From [Clostridium] innocuum (GTDB taxonomy: Bacteria; Bacillota_I; Bacilli_A; Erysipelotrichales; Erysipelotrichaceae), in the NCBI GenBank assembly GCA_012317185.1, contig CP048838.1:1-64000 (forward strand): a stretch of 64,000 nucleotides of DNA, in the 5' to 3' direction. The notes under the pieces were generated by a model, which did not search any database, had not been told where the DNA came from, and saw nothing but the letters and a program-made list of their open reading frames with translations. Positions 61,486-64,000 of the stretch are shown here, in pieces (within the stretch, counting starts at the first letter, position 1; the number at the start of each line of letters is the position of its first letter). The position numbers and the translations under genes were made by a program.

Positions 61486-62744
61486 AGCAGCTCCACCTTT
61501 CCACCAATGGACTGTAAATCTTCAAAGAATGTAGGATAGCTTTTTTGGATTGCCTGAGCACCATCAATGATGCAGGAGGTATTGCTGCAGGCTGCTGCGA
61601 CACTGAGTGCCATAACGATACGGTGATCATTATGGGAGGAAAGCTCGCTCGTACAGGTATAGGAGGAGTTGCCGGTAATAAAGATTTCATCCTCTGTGGA
61701 ATGAATATCCACACCGAATTTGCGCAGCTCCTGTTCCATTGCTTCAATGCGGTCACTTTCCTTGATACGCAGTCTGCCTGCATTGTAGATATTGGTATTT
61801 CCCGGGGAATACATAGCAAGGACAGTTAGGATCGGTCCGAGATCCGGGCAGTCCGCAAGATCGATTCTACAGCCATGCAGGCTGCTTTTATAAATATGGT
61901 AGCCGTTTTTTACCTCTTCAATGCGTACACCAAAGTCCTTCAGTATCGAGAGAATTTTTTTATCTCCCTGCCTGGAATCGTGATGAACACCGGTAATGGT
62001 AAGATCATGATTGCATGCGGCAAGCACAGCAAAGAAGGCAAGCTGGGAATAGTCTCCTTCGATCGTATAGTCACATGCTGTATACTGCTGATTGCCCGGA
62101 ATATGAATGGTCAGATCATCTTTGAAGGAAGCTTGTATGCCATAGGTTTTCAGCATTTGCAGCGTGAGATCAACATAGCTTCTGGATTCAAAGGGCGGAA
62201 GGATGTGAATGGTGGAATCCTCCTGCAGGAGTGGCAGTGTGAACAGCAATCCGCTGATAAACTGTGAGCTGACATCACCTTGTAATGTAATATCACCGGA
62301 TTTCAGACATTCACGGATCGTGATACCGGATGCTTCCTGTCGGAAGGTGATCCCCTGCGCGTGGAACAAATCCTCATAAACCTTCTGCGGGCGCTGCAGC
62401 AGTCTGCCCTGACCGGTGAAGGTGATTTCCTGATTGCAGAGAGAGAAAATCGGAATGAAGAAACGAAGAGTGGAGCCGGATTCACAGCAAAACACTTCTT
62501 TGTTCTTTATTGTAAAATCTTTGATTCCGGTAACAGTAACCTGATCTGCTTCTATGCGGATATCGGCACCAAGCTGCTGCATGCCGGCAATCGTGGTTTT
62601 GATATCCTGCGAATAGGCAACGTTTTTTATGACGCTGGTGCCGTTCGCCAGAGAGGCACAGATAATCGCACGATGTGCCATGCTTTTACTTGGCGGAATG
62701 ACAACATGACCACTGCAGATGGATGGTGCTATATGGGCTTTCAT
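61482..62744 (-). CDS. aroA: 5-enolpyruvylshikimate-3-phosphate synthase
   Basis: AroA transfers enolpyruvyl from PEP to shikimate-3-phosphate, the sixth step of the shikimate pathway and the target of glyphosate. The 420-residue protein has PPSKSMAHRAIICASLANG near the N-terminus, ESGSTLRFFIPI near 87-98, a GDVSSQFISGLL segment and RIKESDRIEAM near residue 325. Length and motifs match standard AroA. It starts directly at the aroF stop and overlaps tyrA by 4 bases, so aroF-aroA-tyrA form one unit. Confidence 0.96.
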   Translation of the reverse strand: MKAHIAPSICSGHVVIPPSKSMAHRAIICASLANGTSVIKNVAYSQDIKTTIAGMQQLGADIRIEADQVTVTGIKDFTIKNKEVFCCESGSTLRFFIPIFSLCNQEITFTGQGRLLQRPQKVYEDLFHAQGITFRQEASGITIRECLKSGDITLQGDVSSQFISGLLFTLPLLQEDSTIHILPPFESRSYVDLTLQMLKTYGIQASFKDDLTIHIPGNQQYTACDYTIEGDYSQLAFFAVLAACNHDLTITGVHHDSRQGDKKILSILKDFGVRIEEVKNGYHIYKSSLHGCRIDLADCPDLGPILTVLAMYSPGNTNIYNAGRLRIKESDRIEAMEQELRKFGVDIHSTEDEIFITGNSSYTCTSELSSHNDHRIVMALSVAAACSNTSCIIDGAQAIQKSYPTFFEDLQSIGGKVELL

Positions 62745-63761
62745 TTACATCGCCCTCCCGATTACACCTGCGATAGCCTTTCCCTTGCGGATCAGCTCTT
62801 TAAAGTTATCCGGCTTGAGAGACTGTGCGCCATCACTCCATGCGCATTCCGGATGATCGTGTACCTCCACAATCAGTCCGTCGGCCCCTGCTGCGATTGC
62901 TGCAAGCGAAGCTGCCTCCACCAGCTCCCAATCACCGGTCGCATGACTTGGATCAATGATAATCGGAAGATGTGTTTTTTTCTTGATAATAGGAACTACA
63001 CTCAAATCGAGGGTATTTCGTGTATAAGGTTCAAAGGTGCGGATACCGCGCTCACACAGCATGACATTCGTATTTCCTTCAGAAAGAATATACTCTGCGG
63101 ACATGATCCATTCTTCAATCGTATTGGCCAGTCCACGTTTCAGCAGTACCGGCTTGTTTGTTTTTCCAACAGCCTTTAAAAGGTCAAAATTCTGCATATT
63201 TCTGGCACCGATCTGAATGACATCGACATGCTCTACAAATTCATCCAGCTTATCGGCACTCATCAGCTCAGTAACAACAGGAAGCCCGGTTTGCTTTCTT
63301 GCCTGTGCAAGCGCGAGAATTCCTTCTGTTCCCATACCCTGAAATGCATACGGACTTGTTCTTGGCTTGTAGGCTCCCCCACGAAGCATCATTCCTCCTG
63401 CATCCTTTACCTCATGAGCGATATGACAAATCATATCTTTCCCTTCAACAGAGCAGGGACCGCCAATGACAACGATTTTTTCCTTTCCACCGATGTGAAT
63501 GCCGTTTACCTCTACTATCGTATCCTCCGGATGAAACATCCGGCTTGCCTTCTTATACGGGGATGATACGCGGACAACACTTTCCACATGCTTGTTCGCC
63601 TCAATGCGCTTCGGGTCAACCTGTGATGTATCTCCAACAACGCCGAAGACATTAAGGTTTTCACCAATACTCTCATGAATCTGAAGTCCCTTATCCTTCA
63701 GCTGCTTCATGACATGCTCAATATCTGCTTTTGTTGCACTTTTCTTCATTGTGATAATCAT
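62745..63761 (-). CDS. aroF: DAHP synthase (3-deoxy-7-phosphoheptulonate synthase)
   Basis: This enzyme condenses PEP and erythrose-4-phosphate, the entry step of the shikimate pathway. The 338-residue protein has an N-terminal ferredoxin-like domain (1-70, MKKSATKADIEHVMKQL) that gives feedback sensitivity in this type Ibeta group. The barrel has GGPCSVEGKDM near residue 99, GGAYKPRTSPYAFQG near 129 and IIDPSHATGD near 268. AGAGGAGG precedes the ATG at 63761 by 8 bases. First complete gene of the unit after aroC in reading direction. Confidence 0.94.
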   Translation of the reverse strand: MIITMKKSATKADIEHVMKQLKDKGLQIHESIGENLNVFGVVGDTSQVDPKRIEANKHVESVVRVSSPYKKASRMFHPEDTIVEVNGIHIGGKEKIVVIGGPCSVEGKDMICHIAHEVKDAGGMMLRGGAYKPRTSPYAFQGMGTEGILALAQARKQTGLPVVTELMSADKLDEFVEHVDVIQIGARNMQNFDLLKAVGKTNKPVLLKRGLANTIEEWIMSAEYILSEGNTNVMLCERGIRTFEPYTRNTLDLSVVPIIKKKTHLPIIIDPSHATGDWELVEAASLAAIAAGADGLIVEVHDHPECAWSDGAQSLKPDNFKELIRKGKAIAGVIGRAM

Positions 63762-63805
63762 ATCTGCTTCCTCCTCTTATATATGTTACTGTGCCGGTGT
63801 TTTTT

Positions 63806-64000
63806 TTATTTCATTGTCAGGGTTGCTGATCGCTCCATCAGCTGATCCAGAATGCCGATGGCAAGCACACTGTCCACGACGATTCTTGCCCGATGGATAA
63901 TTGCCGGATCATGACGCCCCTGAATCTGAAGCTTCACTGCTTCGTGAGTCTTTAAATCCACCGTATTCTGTTCCTTATATATAGACGCTGTCGGCTTGAT
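63806..64000 (-). CDS. aroC: Chorismate synthase, C-terminal part (cut by window end)
   Basis: The last 64 codons of AroC enter from the right edge: IKPTASIYKEQNTVDLKT, then QIQGRHDPAIIHRARIVVDS, ending LTMK. The GRHDP motif is the hallmark C-terminal element of chorismate synthase, which makes chorismate from EPSP with reduced FMN. The gene precedes aroF by 44 bases in reading direction and should be part of the same operon. Its start lies beyond the window. Confidence 0.93.
   Translation of the reverse strand: MKPTASIYKEQNTVDLKTHEAVKLQIQGRHDPAIIHRARIVVDSVLAIGILDQLMERSATLTMK

Overview
The window is bacterial chromosomal DNA from a low-to-mid-GC Firmicute, and base 1 is the dnaA start codon. 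The replication and repair core (dnaA-dnaN-yaaA-recF-gyrB-gyrA, T-box-serS, SRP RNA, tadA-dnaX-ebfC-recR) is the classical Firmicutes oriC neighbourhood. Strong AGGAGG-type ribosome sites, extended -10 promoters (TGnTATAAT), a T-box leader, parS sites and LicT-type antitermination all fit. The Erysipelotrichia ([Clostridium] innocuum-like) are my best guess from overall gene content. That is inference, because no rRNA gene is present to settle it. remB, which lies between recF and gyrB in Bacillus, is absent here.

Layout. 1-14.4 kb (+): the origin with DnaA boxes, the replisome and topoisomerase genes, a serine T-box, two perfect parS palindromes (one inside dnaX) and SRP RNA. 14.7-18.8 kb: an unrecognised 311-residue protein that may carry an EVE/PUA-like domain, a DUF1294 membrane protein and a CYTH protein convergent with it, NAD kinase, and rodA. 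18.9-28.3 kb (+): mutS-mutL-miaA-tcdA, a nitroreductase, a thioredoxin-like/acetyltransferase gene broken by an in-frame amber codon, and a PadR/DUF2812 pair. 28.4-36.5 kb: yggS (-), then tmk-holB-ricT-rsmI, a GNAT protein and a two-component system.

36.6-41.7 kb (-): a beta-glucoside PTS operon (EIIA, LicT-type antiterminator, EIIBC, 6-phospho-beta-glucosidase) with two RAT/terminator switches and a cre-like site on its promoter. 42.0-43.5 kb: a decayed IS200/IS605-type element carrying a broken TnpB gene. 43.7-46.6 kb: anaerobic ribonucleotide reductase nrdDG behind a leader with a hairpin. 47.0-47.8 kb: an XRE regulator plus a small protein that seems to share its C-terminal module. 48.0-54.7 kb: a fructose-family PTS with a GH38 alpha-mannosidase, divergent from its MtlR/ManR-type activator.

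54.8-64 kb: a SnoaL-like protein, an ABC exporter, a membrane-anchored protein of unknown function, a P-loop sugar/nucleoside kinase, a TIGR02206 membrane protein gene frameshifted at an A8 run, a CPBP protease, and an aromatic amino-acid block read right to left as aroC (partial), aroF, aroA, tyrA.

Most of the window is conserved housekeeping DNA. The items most worth a second look are the 311-residue unknown, the possible 40-residue Cys/His protein between mutL and miaA, the three broken genes (amber stop, A8 frameshift, deleted TnpB), the palindrome that holds two convergent stop codons, parS inside dnaX, and the layered control of the beta-glucoside operon.
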